A DNA stretch of 36,130 nt. Origin: Muribaculum sp. GTDB lineage: Bacteria > Bacteroidota > Bacteroidia > Bacteroidales > Muribaculaceae. Positions 18,368 to 27,803 of this stretch are shown here, in pieces (position 1 is the first letter of the stretch; the number at the start of each line of letters is the position of its first letter). Made by a program: the position numbers and the translations under genes. The stretch lies in assembly GCF_029051885.1 (NCBI RefSeq), contig NZ_JAIDKI010000232.1, forward strand, positions 734 through 36,863. Direction: 5' to 3'. The notes beneath the pieces are model-generated. The model made no database searches. It was not told the origin of the DNA and saw only the letters and a list, made by a program, of their open reading frames with translations.

Positions 18368-21300
18368 TCAGAAGCCAAACTGTATGCCGAAAGTGTATTG
18401 GCGGGGTAGGGCGTAGGGATATCCGAGACCTTCGGGGTCGGCTCCGGAGTATTTGGTAAGAGTCAGGAGATTCTGAGCCTGGAAATATACACGTGCGTTC
18501 TGCAGGCGAAGGGTCTTGCGTAGCTTCTCGGGCAATGTGTAGCCAAGAGAGAGTGTCTTCAGGCGTATGAATGAGCCGTCTTCGATGAAGTATTCCGAAC
18601 TTTCATTCTCGGTGTTTGAGTTGTCGACAGCCGGAGCGGGTACGTCGGAATCATAATAGCCGGTCTGGAGAAAGCGGTCGTATGAGTTTGCGGCGTCAAG
18701 CAGCTGAGTGCCATGGTTGCCTGTCCACAGGGGGAAGAAGTCGGTATAGTATTTGGAATTGTTCCACGCATCGCGTATGATGCTGTTGAAGAATAGACTG
18801 AGGTCGAAACCTTTCCAGTTGGCTCCGAGATTGAGGCCGAACTGTGCTTTTGGTAAATCGGTTCCGAGCCATGTGCGGTCGCGGTCGTTGATTTCACCGT
18901 CGCCGTTGGTGTCGACATACCGTACACGTCCTACTGCGGGATTGCCGAAACTTACACGATATTTTTCCTTATATGCGTCCACTTCTTCCTGGGTGCGGAA
19001 TATGCCTTCGGTCTTGTAGCCCATCCATGAGCCGAGTGATTGTCCGACGATACTTTTGTCGATGCCGTTACCGCCGCCCCATGTGTAGTATATGTCATCC
19101 ATCAGATCTGTGACTTCGTTTTTCATTACGGTAGCGTTCAGGCCTATGCTGAAACTGAAGTCCTTGTTGATCGACTGGCGCCATTCGGCTGTAATCTCCA
19201 CGCCTTTATTCACCATCGAGCCACCATTGTACCAGCAGTATCCGCCTTCGCCGATTGTGGCGATGTAGGGCTTTTCTACGAGCATATTGTCGGTCTTCTT
19301 GTGGAAGTAGTCAAATGATAGAGCGAGTTTGTGATTGAAGAGTGAGGCATCGAAGCCGAAGTTGGTCTGATATGTCTTTTCCCATGTGAGGTCGGGGTTG
19401 GTGCTGCGCGAGCGGAGTGCTCCGGGGAGCAGAGTGTTGCCTCCGCCGATTGCGTATGCGGCACGGTCGAGATCCATTGCATATTTGGCATAGAAGGCGT
19501 CGTTGGCTATGATGTCGTTGCCGTTGACACCATATGCACCGCGTATTTTAAGGTCGCTGAGCCATGAGCGTGTAGCTTCCATGAAGCTCTCCTGCGAGAT
19601 ACGCCATCCTGCTGAGACAGAGGGGAACCAGTCGTAGTTGTGGGCTGTCGACAGACGTGATGATGCGTCGCGGCGTAGAGTGAATGAAATAAGGTATTTG
19701 TTGTCCCAGCTATAGTTGATTTTGCCGAACACGGAGAACATAGAGTAGTTTGATGCGCCTGAACCGGTGTTTTTATTAGCAGTGACGTTGCCGAGATACA
19801 GATAGTTGGGATCTTCAATCTCAAGGCCTTTTCCCTCTCCGAACATATCCTCGAAGTGGTTGCGCTTTGCCTCTATGCCGACAAGTGCCATTATGGAGTT
19901 TTTACCAAAGTCGGCATTGTACTGGGCGGTATTGGTCCATACCCAGTCGGTGGTCTTGCTTGAATACTGGTAGAGGTTGTTGGTGTTGTCGCGAAGGTTG
20001 GCGGGAGTGAATATCTTGTCGTTGCCGTTGTGGTAGTTTACACCGAAATTAGTTTTCAGTATGAGGTTTTTAATGGGCTCTACCGAGAGGTATGCATTTC
20101 CAAACACGCGCCAGTATTCACGTTTGTTGTTGCCTTCCTCTTCAATCTGACGCATGATATTGGGTGTGTCGTTCAGGCCGAATGCTACCTGGTCGTTGTA
20201 ATTGCCTTCTGAGTCGTAGACCGTACGGGCAGGATGCATCTTGATTGCATTTTCTTCGATTCCGCCGGGGGCGTTGTGCTGACGCCACCAGTTGACAGTC
20301 ACATTGCCGCCGACACGCAGACGGTTGTTGAGAAATCCGTAGTCGGAGCTGAAGCGGGTGTTTGCTTTCTGGAAGTCGGAGCCTTTGATGATACCGTCGT
20401 GGTCGAGCCAGCTTACTGAGAGAGATGAAGAACCGTTTTCATCGCCTTTGGAGATACCGATGCTATATGTCTGCATGAGGGCTGTGCGGTGTATCTCTTT
20501 TTCCCAATCTGTATTCTGAGGGTTTACGATTACGCCGTTGAGATTGGTGTAAGGCTGTAGCCTGGGAGTACTTCCGTTGCCGTAAAGCTCGGAATTGGGT
20601 GTAGTTCCGTATGAATATTTGTAGGCTGACCAGTATACCTCTCCCCACTGGTCGGCATTAAGCATGTCAAGTCCGCTCTGGTAGGTCTGTAAGGTGAGAG
20701 TGGCATCGAAGGTCACACGGCATTCGCCTTTTTTAGCACGTTTGGTGGTGATGATAATCACACCGTTGGCGGCCTGTGCTCCATAGATTGATGCGGATGC
20801 CGCGTCTTTAAGCACCTGGATTGACTCTACATCGTTGCTGTTGAGGATTGTGCCCGGATTCTCGCGGGTCATCACACCGTCGATAACGTAAAGCGGGCCA
20901 TTGGCATCGCTACGGAATGATGATGCGCCACGGATGGATGTGCCTGTGCTCAGTCCGCCCGGTGTACCGTCGGTGGTGATATTCATGCCCGCTACACGTC
21001 CCTGCAAGGATTGTATCACATTGCCCGTCGGGGTGTCGGCAACATCTTTCATCTTTACAACAGAGACCGAACCGGTGAGGTCGGATTTCTTTTCGGATGA
21101 GTAGCCGACAACCACAACTTCTTCAAGTAATGCGGCATCTTCTTCAAGATATATGGTCATCTTGGGCTCGGCGGCTATTTTCTTTGTCGTGTAGCCAACG
21201 TAGGATACTGTTATATGTGAGCCCTCGGGAACTGTCATGGTAAAGTTGCCGTCGAAATCGGTTGCGGCGCCTAATGTTCCTTTCACATCTGAAATAATAC

Positions 21301-21424
21301 TTGCGCCAATCAGAGGCTCGTCATCGGTTTTGGAAAGAACTGTTCCATGCACCGTGATGTTTTGTGCTTGTGCAGCAATTGCAACGATAAATAGCAAAAC
21401 CGCACTGAGGATTTGTTTTTTCAT
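18368..21424 (-). CDS. SusC/RagA family TonB-linked outer membrane protein
   Basis: Carboxypeptidase-regulatory-like domain, EEVVVVGY TonB box region, plug domain (RGASSFRSDANGPLYVIDGV), VLKDAASASIYGAQAANGVIIITTK, C-terminal barrel. Confidence 0.97.
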   Translation of the reverse strand: MKKQILSAVLLFIVAIAAQAQNITVHGTVLSKTDDEPLIGASIISDVKGTLGAATDFDGNFTMTVPEGSHITVSYVGYTTKKIAAEPKMTIYLEEDAALLEEVVVVGYSSEKKSDLTGSVSVVKMKDVADTPTGNVIQSLQGRVAGMNITTDGTPGGLSTGTSIRGASSFRSDANGPLYVIDGVMTRENPGTILNSNDVESIQVLKDAASASIYGAQAANGVIIITTKRAKKGECRVTFDATLTLQTYQSGLDMLNADQWGEVYWSAYKYSYGTTPNSELYGNGSTPRLQPYTNLNGVIVNPQNTDWEKEIHRTALMQTYSIGISKGDENGSSSLSVSWLDHDGIIKGSDFQKANTRFSSDYGFLNNRLRVGGNVTVNWWRQHNAPGGIEENAIKMHPARTVYDSEGNYNDQVAFGLNDTPNIMRQIEEEGNNKREYWRVFGNAYLSVEPIKNLILKTNFGVNYHNGNDKIFTPANLRDNTNNLYQYSSKTTDWVWTNTAQYNADFGKNSIMALVGIEAKRNHFEDMFGEGKGLEIEDPNYLYLGNVTANKNTGSGASNYSMFSVFGKINYSWDNKYLISFTLRRDASSRLSTAHNYDWFPSVSAGWRISQESFMEATRSWLSDLKIRGAYGVNGNDIIANDAFYAKYAMDLDRAAYAIGGGNTLLPGALRSRSTNPDLTWEKTYQTNFGFDASLFNHKLALSFDYFHKKTDNMLVEKPYIATIGEGGYCWYNGGSMVNKGVEITAEWRQSINKDFSFSIGLNATVMKNEVTDLMDDIYYTWGGGNGIDKSIVGQSLGSWMGYKTEGIFRTQEEVDAYKEKYRVSFGNPAVGRVRYVDTNGDGEINDRDRTWLGTDLPKAQFGLNLGANWKGFDLSLFFNSIIRDAWNNSKYYTDFFPLWTGNHGTQLLDAANSYDRFLQTGYYDSDVPAPAVDNSNTENESSEYFIEDGSFIRLKTLSLGYTLPEKLRKTLRLQNARVYFQAQNLLTLTKYSGADPEGLGYPYALPRQYTFGIQFGF

Positions 21425-21455
21425 GTTGATACTTGGTTGGTAAATTTTTCTGCTG

Positions 21456-21463
21456 CAAATTTA
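21456..21463 (-). promoter_or_regulatory. -7 element for the susC operon
   Basis: TAAATTTG on - strand matches TAnnTTTG, 31 nt before the susC ATG; no clear -33 TTTG, consistent with an activator-dependent promoter. Confidence 0.5.
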
Positions 21464-21588
21464 ATTCGCACAATACGGTGCAGCATATAATGGATGTTGC
21501 GCTGATTATCAAAATCCGTGTGTCACACGATTTTTGACAGAGTATGCAACAAAAGTGATGATATGCGTCTGATGTTGCTAAATAGCTG

Positions 21589-21615
21589 TACCATAGGCGC
21601 ATATCGCCTATGGTA
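21589..21615. repeat. perfect inverted repeat (11-bp arms, 5-nt loop)
   Basis: TACCATAGGCG-CATAT-CGCCTATGGTA between the HTCS stop and the susC promoter; no U-tract. Confidence 0.7.
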
Positions 21616-21662
21616 TGATGAGCTGGCGGGTGTCGTGATGCATGTACCAATCTGACTGAGTG

Positions 21663-24416
21663 TTATTTACTCAATCGATTGCGTACTTCGGTAGGTGTTT
21701 CTCCGTAGGCATCGCGATAACATTTGGTGAAATAGGCCGGAGTCGAGAATCCGGTTTCATAAGCAATCTCGCTGATGGTCTTGTCGGTTGATACGATAAG
21801 GTTATGACCGTGTTTCAATCGTATGCGTCTTATCAGTTCTACAGGAGAATAATTGGTCAGGGCTTTTATCTTGCGGTAGAATTGAGAGCGCTCAAGTCCC
21901 ATCTTTGATGCAATTTTGTCGACATTCAATTCTGAATTGCCCATATCGGCCTTTAGTATCTCTATGAACCGGCGATAGAAATCATTGTCGATATCGGATA
22001 CCGGCAATGCCGGTTTGTTTGCCGTAGTCTGCTCATCGGGTGACATATTTTTGGCCATAGATATCGCAGTGGCATTGTCTCCGCTCCATATCTCTTTTAT
22101 GCGCTTGCGGTTGGATATGAGTGATGCGCATCTTGATGTGAGCACGGCTCCGCTGAACGGTTTTGCAAGATATCCGTCGGCACCGTTGTCATATCCCTGT
22201 ATCCTCTGCTCATCCAGGGAGCATGCGGTAAGCATGAGTATCGGTATGTGTGATGTGGATATCTCTTCCTTGATGCGGCGGCAGCATTCCATGCCGTCCA
22301 TCACAGGCATCATCACATCACATATGATAAGGTCAGGCACATATTTTGTGGCCATTCTTATGCCTTCGCGTCCGTTGGTGGCAGTTATAATATTGTATGA
22401 TGTATTGAGGAGCTCGCTTACGAGTCGGATTATATCTTTGTTGTCGTCAATAACCAGAATGAGAGGCTTTTCCGCATCAAAAGTCTGTTCGGTGTCGATT
22501 CCGGTCAATTCTGTGGACACATCTTCGGGTGTGATGTTCCTTTCCGTAGGAACGGTTGTGTCGGATATGTGTCGCAGGGGAAGCTCGACAGTAAATACCG
22601 ACCCTTCGTTGAGAGCGCTCTTTACCGAGATTGAGCCTCCATGTAGTTCGACAAAAGCCTTTACCAGCGATAATCCTATACCTGAGCCTCTTGGATGTAT
22701 GCGGTCGGCCTGGTAGAAACGGTCGAATATGTTGCCGAGATCACGTTGGCTGATGCCCTCGCCGGTGTCGGCTACCTTAAGTGTAAGGCGGTCATCTGCC
22801 ACACTGTATGACACTTGTATGGACCCGTTGTCGGGGGTGTATTTAAATGCGTTGGAAATCAGATTGAAAAATACTCTCTCGATTTTTTCTGCATCAAATG
22901 CTCCTGTGACCGGGACGCCATCGGGGGCGTCAAGCGACAGCTTGATGTCGCGTTTTCGGGCGACGGCGTAGAATGATTCCATCCATTCGGTTATAGCGTG
23001 TCCGAAATCTATTTCAGACAGATGCAGGTCAAGTTTGCCGTTTTCATACTTGCGGAAATCAAGTATCTGATTGATAAGTCGACGGAGAATTTTTACATTC
23101 TTGTCGGCAATTTTAATAAGGGTGTGTTGCTGAGGAGTAAGATTTTTTGCATCGGCAAGCTGTGACACAGGCTCGGCTATAAGGGTGAGAGGAGTGCGCA
23201 GATCGTGGGATACGTTGGTGAAAAACATCAGTTTTGATTGCGTTGCTTCCTGCAGCTTTTCGTTCAGTGACTTTTGCATGTCGCGTTGCTCTTCCAGGAG
23301 TCTGTTGCGTTCCATAAGCGCCATCTGATGGCGGCGGTGTTGCCAGAATGACCTGAGTACAAGGAAGAATACTCCAAAAAGCAGCACTATTATGGCTATA
23401 CTCGCATAGAAAAGTGATGTCTGTGAGGAATGTTTGGCCCAATAGTCATCAATTTTCTCTTTCAGAAGTTTCATTTTTCGGGTCTCTTCCGTAAGCGCCT
23501 CATTCTGAAGTAATAGAATGTCGGCATTTGAGAGGTCGACAGCCGATGATGCCGGTATCTGTACTTCACGCTGATACGGCTCTCCTTTAAGTATGGCGAG
23601 AGCCGTCTGTATAAGCCGGTGGCCCTCAGTGGGATATAGGAAAGTAGCATCTATTATGCTGTCGGCAACAGCTCGTATGCCTATTTCTGGAGCAGCATCT
23701 ATTCCTATTATCTTTATGTCATCTCGTCCAAGCCTCTGTGCCACTTCCGATGCACCGATTGCCATTCGGTCGTTGTGGGCGTATATGAGGTTGGCTTCCG
23801 GATGTGCCTGTATTAATGAGTCAGCAATGGGTATTGCCTCTTCTTTGTTCCAGTTGCCTGGCTCACTGGCTATGATTTTGCCTCCTCCGGCAGTCAGTTC
23901 CTCTGCAAATCCGTCATGGCGGTTTTCGGCGGGAGTGGAGCCGCGCAGCCCGTATATCTCTATGACTTTTGGGGAGTCGGCCAGTATGTGGAATGCATAA
24001 TGAGCTGCTCCCCTGCCTATACTTTTGTCATCAACACCAATATGTGCTGTATATGAATCGTCGATGATGTTTCGGTCGAATATTATTACAGGTATGCCTG
24101 ATTCATACACCTCTTTAATTACTGGAGTGAGTGCCTTTGCTTCGTTGGGCGATATGATTATTATATCGAAATCATTGTCGGCGAAGTAGCGTATGTCGGA
24201 AATCTGTTTCCGGTTGCTGTCGTCGGCCGAGCGTATTTCGACTTCCGCGTCTTCATGGAGCATTATTTCACGGTTTATCTCATCGTTCATTTTTGAGCGC
24301 CAGTCGTCCTGGCTGCATTGTGAGACTCCGATTTTATATATTCTGCTGTCGGAACATGCTGCAAGAACGGTGGTGAGAAATGTGATAATAAACAGGTATA
24401 TAGACAACTTTTTCAT
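21663..24416 (-). CDS. hybrid two-component system regulator with periplasmic sugar-binding-like sensor domain
   Basis: Start set at MKKLSIYLFIITFLTTVLAAC; Peripla_BP-like domain, TM, HisKA (FFTNVSHDLRTPLTL), HATPase (GSGIGLSLVKAFVELHGG), REC (ICDVMMPVMDG), AraC HTH C-terminus. The ORF track extends to 24530. Confidence 0.93.
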   Translation of the reverse strand: MKKLSIYLFIITFLTTVLAACSDSRIYKIGVSQCSQDDWRSKMNDEINREIMLHEDAEVEIRSADDSNRKQISDIRYFADNDFDIIIISPNEAKALTPVIKEVYESGIPVIIFDRNIIDDSYTAHIGVDDKSIGRGAAHYAFHILADSPKVIEIYGLRGSTPAENRHDGFAEELTAGGGKIIASEPGNWNKEEAIPIADSLIQAHPEANLIYAHNDRMAIGASEVAQRLGRDDIKIIGIDAAPEIGIRAVADSIIDATFLYPTEGHRLIQTALAILKGEPYQREVQIPASSAVDLSNADILLLQNEALTEETRKMKLLKEKIDDYWAKHSSQTSLFYASIAIIVLLFGVFFLVLRSFWQHRRHQMALMERNRLLEEQRDMQKSLNEKLQEATQSKLMFFTNVSHDLRTPLTLIAEPVSQLADAKNLTPQQHTLIKIADKNVKILRRLINQILDFRKYENGKLDLHLSEIDFGHAITEWMESFYAVARKRDIKLSLDAPDGVPVTGAFDAEKIERVFFNLISNAFKYTPDNGSIQVSYSVADDRLTLKVADTGEGISQRDLGNIFDRFYQADRIHPRGSGIGLSLVKAFVELHGGSISVKSALNEGSVFTVELPLRHISDTTVPTERNITPEDVSTELTGIDTEQTFDAEKPLILVIDDNKDIIRLVSELLNTSYNIITATNGREGIRMATKYVPDLIICDVMMPVMDGMECCRRIKEEISTSHIPILMLTACSLDEQRIQGYDNGADGYLAKPFSGAVLTSRCASLISNRKRIKEIWSGDNATAISMAKNMSPDEQTTANKPALPVSDIDNDFYRRFIEILKADMGNSELNVDKIASKMGLERSQFYRKIKALTNYSPVELIRRIRLKHGHNLIVSTDKTISEIAYETGFSTPAYFTKCYRDAYGETPTEVRNRLSK

Positions 24417-24447
24417 GAGAATTGCGCATATAAGGTAATCAACACTG

Positions 24448-24455
24448 CAAAGATA
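24448..24455 (-). promoter_or_regulatory. -7 element for the hybrid two-component regulator
   Basis: TATCTTTG on - strand matches TAnnTTTG, 31 nt before the start at 24416. Confidence 0.5.
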
Positions 24456-24562
24456 TTGATAATCATATGAAAAACAGTGCTTATGATAATAAAAATGATG
24501 TGCATACAACGAATTTAATAGACAATGCACGATTTTTTATAGGCTGAAATTGGGCAATATAG

Positions 24563-24570
24563 TAGTTTTG
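24563..24570 (+). promoter_or_regulatory. upstream -7-like element of the GH32-MFS-fructokinase operon
   Basis: TAGTTTTG followed by CA. Confidence 0.4.
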
Positions 24571-24650
24571 CAGTATGGAAACGCAGCGGATACGATACAT
24601 AACAGTTCCGTTGTCAACAGGAACTTTATTCCATGGAAAAAAGATTGTTT

Positions 24651-24658
24651 TAGTTTTG
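24651..24658 (+). promoter_or_regulatory. proximal -7 element of the GH32-MFS-fructokinase operon
   Basis: TAGTTTTG followed by CA, 40 nt before the ATG. Confidence 0.5.
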
Positions 24659-24698
24659 CATTAACCTGAAATTTTTACCACCCATTAGTATATTTAAT

Positions 24699-26552
24699 AT
24701 GGAAAAAATAATAAAGTTAAGTCTTTCATGCCTGATGGCCGGCGCTTCCGCGCTGTTTCCGTCGGTAGTATGTGCGGCTGACGGAGTGACCGTAAATCAC
24801 CTTGGAGTAAACAATACTCTGGTGAGGGTTGATAGCGGAAAAAGATTTCTGTTGATGCCTGTGCAGGAGAGCAATGACGATGCTACGGTCAATGTGGTTG
24901 TCGATGGTAAACTTGAAAAGACTGTATATGTGCGTCTCGCAAAGTCGAAGGTCGATTATTATGTACCTTTATCGCTTGAAGACTACAGTGGACATGACGT
25001 AGTGCTCAATGTGGTAACATCACAGAGCCGCTCCACAGTAAGGGAGGCTAAGGAAGATGCATGCTGGAGCCGTTTTGTAGTTTCCGATACATTCGATACA
25101 TCCAATCGTGAGAAATATCGTCCGGCTTTCCATCATACACCTCTGTATGGATGGATGAACGACCCCAACGGTATGGTGTATAAAGACGGTGTGTGGCATC
25201 TGTATTATCAGTATAATCCTTACGGTTCGAAGTGGCAGAATATGACATGGGGCCACTCGTCGTCAACTGACCTTATTAACTGGACTCATCATCCTCTTGC
25301 TATAGAAGCCAATGGCCTTGGTGCTGTTTTCAGCGGCAGCTCGGTTCTCGACCCGGACAATACCGCCGGCTTTGGCAATGACGCGATAGTCTCGCTATAC
25401 ACCTCGGCGGCAGCAAGCCAAATTCAGAGTCTTGCCCACAGTAAAGACAATGGAGCCACATTTGAGATATATCCCGGAAATCCTGTAATCACTCTTGAAA
25501 GCGAGGCCCGCGATCCAAATATGTTCTGGAATGCTGCTACAGGAGAATGGAATCTGCTGCTTGCCCATGCTCTTGATCACGAGATGCTGATATTCCGGTC
25601 GCCGGATCTGAAAAACTGGACATTGAGCAGTGCGTTCGGGAAAGGTCTTGGAGCTCAGGACGGTGTATGGGAATGCCCTGATTTGTTTGAACTCTCAGTA
25701 GATGGCACCGAAGAAAAGAAGTGGATGCTGATATGCAATATCAATCCCGGTGGCCCGTTCGGAGGTAGTGCCACCCAATATTTCATTGGCGATTTTGACG
25801 GCAATACTTTTACTCCCGACAAGGATGACGAGGGAAATGTGCCTACCAAATGGATGGATTTCGGCAAGGACCATTATGCTACAGTAAGCTGGAGCGATGC
25901 TCCCGACAACCGTCGTACTGTAATAGGCTGGATGAGCAACTGGCAGTATGCGGCAGAGGTGCCCACCATGCAGTTCCGTAGCGCCAACACTCTTCCGAGA
26001 GAGATGGGGTTGTTCAAGGCAACTGACGGACAGATATACGTATCGACAGTGCCATCTCCTGAAGTTGATATGCTCCGCGACCGTCTTGTAAGCCGTCATA
26101 GTAAGTTATCTGCCGGTAAGAATCCCCGGAAAATATCACTTCCTGCCGACAACGATGGAATATGTGAGATTCTTCTTGACATTGATTCACGCAAAGGAGC
26201 TCCTGTGTCGGTAATGCTGTCGAATGATGAAGGAGATTATGTAGATATGGTTTATAATCCGTCGGAAAGTACTTTTACTTTTGATCGCCGCAAGAGTGGA
26301 GTTACTGATTTCAGCCAGGATTTCCCTGCAGTAACTGTCGCACCGACATTTTCAGACGAGGATTCAACTCTAAAACTGCGTATATTTGTCGATAGGTCAA
26401 GTATAGAGGTTTTTGAAGCTGACGGAAAATTCGCTATGACCAATCTGGTGTTCCCTACTGCTCCTTACAATCGTATTTCTTTCAGCGCGGATGGTGGAAA
26501 GGCAGATATAAGGAATCTCAGAATATTCTCTATAAAGGATATCAATGACTGA
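24699..26552 (+). CDS. glycoside hydrolase family 32 (fructan exo-hydrolase/levanase type) with N-terminal DUF4980-like domain
   Basis: HHTPLYGWMNDPNGMVY, LYYQYNPYGSKWQNMTWGH, EARDPNMFW, WECPDLFEL; signal peptide. Confidence 0.95.
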   Translation: MEKIIKLSLSCLMAGASALFPSVVCAADGVTVNHLGVNNTLVRVDSGKRFLLMPVQESNDDATVNVVVDGKLEKTVYVRLAKSKVDYYVPLSLEDYSGHDVVLNVVTSQSRSTVREAKEDACWSRFVVSDTFDTSNREKYRPAFHHTPLYGWMNDPNGMVYKDGVWHLYYQYNPYGSKWQNMTWGHSSSTDLINWTHHPLAIEANGLGAVFSGSSVLDPDNTAGFGNDAIVSLYTSAAASQIQSLAHSKDNGATFEIYPGNPVITLESEARDPNMFWNAATGEWNLLLAHALDHEMLIFRSPDLKNWTLSSAFGKGLGAQDGVWECPDLFELSVDGTEEKKWMLICNINPGGPFGGSATQYFIGDFDGNTFTPDKDDEGNVPTKWMDFGKDHYATVSWSDAPDNRRTVIGWMSNWQYAAEVPTMQFRSANTLPREMGLFKATDGQIYVSTVPSPEVDMLRDRLVSRHSKLSAGKNPRKISLPADNDGICEILLDIDSRKGAPVSVMLSNDEGDYVDMVYNPSESTFTFDRRKSGVTDFSQDFPAVTVAPTFSDEDSTLKLRIFVDRSSIEVFEADGKFAMTNLVFPTAPYNRISFSADGGKADIRNLRIFSIKDIND

Positions 26553-26588
26553 AATTATCAATTATAACAGTAGAATAAACTAAATCAT

Positions 26589-27770
26589 ATGGAAATATCA
26601 CAACCGCTTGCCGTGGACCGCAAAACTTCACTGATGCAGATTGTGCCGGTAATGCTATGCTTTTTTGCAATGGGTTTTGTCGACCTCGTAGGCACAGCTT
26701 CAAATTATGTACAGAAAGATCTTGCTCTCTCCGACTCGGAGGCAAATCTTTTCCCGTCGCTTGTCTTTTTCTGGTTCTTGATTTTCTCAGTGCCTACCGG
26801 CATGCTGATGAATAAAATCGGGCGTAAAAAGACAGTACTCATAAGTCTGGTGATAACAGCTGTGTCTTTGTTCATACCGGCGCTTGGCGACAGTTATGCC
26901 ATCATGCTAATTTCATTCTCGTTGCTCGGTATCGGTAATGCTGTAATGCAGACATCTCTTAATCCACTTGTTACTAATCTTATAAGTGGCGACAAACTTG
27001 CGTCGACTCTTACTTTCGGACAGTTTGTGAAGGCTATAGCCTCGTTTCTTGCGCCGATTATCGCAGCATGGGGTGCCACTACCGCTATACCTACATTTGG
27101 TCTTGGCTGGAGGTCGCTCTTTATCATTTATGCCGTTGTAAGTTTCTTGTCGATATCGGTACTTGGTGCAACTCCAATACAGGAGGAACGTCCCGACAAA
27201 GCCTCAGGCATAGGTGAGTGCATCAAACTGCTCGGGCGGCCGTTTATTCTGTTGTGTTTTATCGGTATCATGTGTCATGTCGGTATTGATGTCGGCACCA
27301 ATACCACTGCCCCCAAAATTATCATGGAGCGCATCGGATTACCTCTTGAGGAGGCCGGTTTCGCGACAAGTATATATTTCATTTTCCGTACAGCCGGATG
27401 TTTCCTCGGCGCGTTTATATTGCGCTCGGTGTCTCCCAGACTGTTCTTCGGGTTCAGTGTCGCAATGATGCTTGTGGCTATGGGGATGCTATTCGTGTGT
27501 GACACTCTTACAGCCCTGTATATAGGTATCGGTCTTATCGGCTTTGGCAATTCTAATGTTTTCTCGGTCGTATTCGCGCAGGCTCTCAATACATCGCCTA
27601 ATGAGAAAAACGAAGTGTCCGGACTGATGATAATGGGTTTGTTCGGAGGCACTGTCTTTCCCCTTGCTATGGGCTTTGCCGCTGATGCTGTAGGACAGGG
27701 CGGTGCGGTCGCCGTGATGACAGCCGGAGTGATATATCTCATGTACTATACAATGAAAATAAAGAAATAA
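26589..27770 (+). CDS. MFS sugar transporter (fructose uptake candidate)
   Basis: 12-TM-like hydrophobic profile, MNKIGRKKTVLIS loop typical of MFS; gene order. Confidence 0.85.
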   Translation: MEISQPLAVDRKTSLMQIVPVMLCFFAMGFVDLVGTASNYVQKDLALSDSEANLFPSLVFFWFLIFSVPTGMLMNKIGRKKTVLISLVITAVSLFIPALGDSYAIMLISFSLLGIGNAVMQTSLNPLVTNLISGDKLASTLTFGQFVKAIASFLAPIIAAWGATTAIPTFGLGWRSLFIIYAVVSFLSISVLGATPIQEERPDKASGIGECIKLLGRPFILLCFIGIMCHVGIDVGTNTTAPKIIMERIGLPLEEAGFATSIYFIFRTAGCFLGAFILRSVSPRLFFGFSVAMMLVAMGMLFVCDTLTALYIGIGLIGFGNSNVFSVVFAQALNTSPNEKNEVSGLMIMGLFGGTVFPLAMGFAADAVGQGGAVAVMTAGVIYLMYYTMKIKK

Positions 27771-27803
27771 AGTTACCCCAATAAATATTTTAATACCATT
27801 ATT

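Noticed and set aside
21985-22716. 243-aa plus-strand ORF opposite the hybrid two-component regulator.
   Set aside because: Antisense to REC/HATPase domains with clear motifs; no recognisable domain; considered an artefact of codon bias.
24417-24698. Considered a phase-variable invertible promoter between the HTCS and GH32 genes.
   Set aside because: The only inverted repeat (AGTTCC/GGAACT) is short and closely spaced, with no flanking recombination-site pair and no invertase gene nearby.
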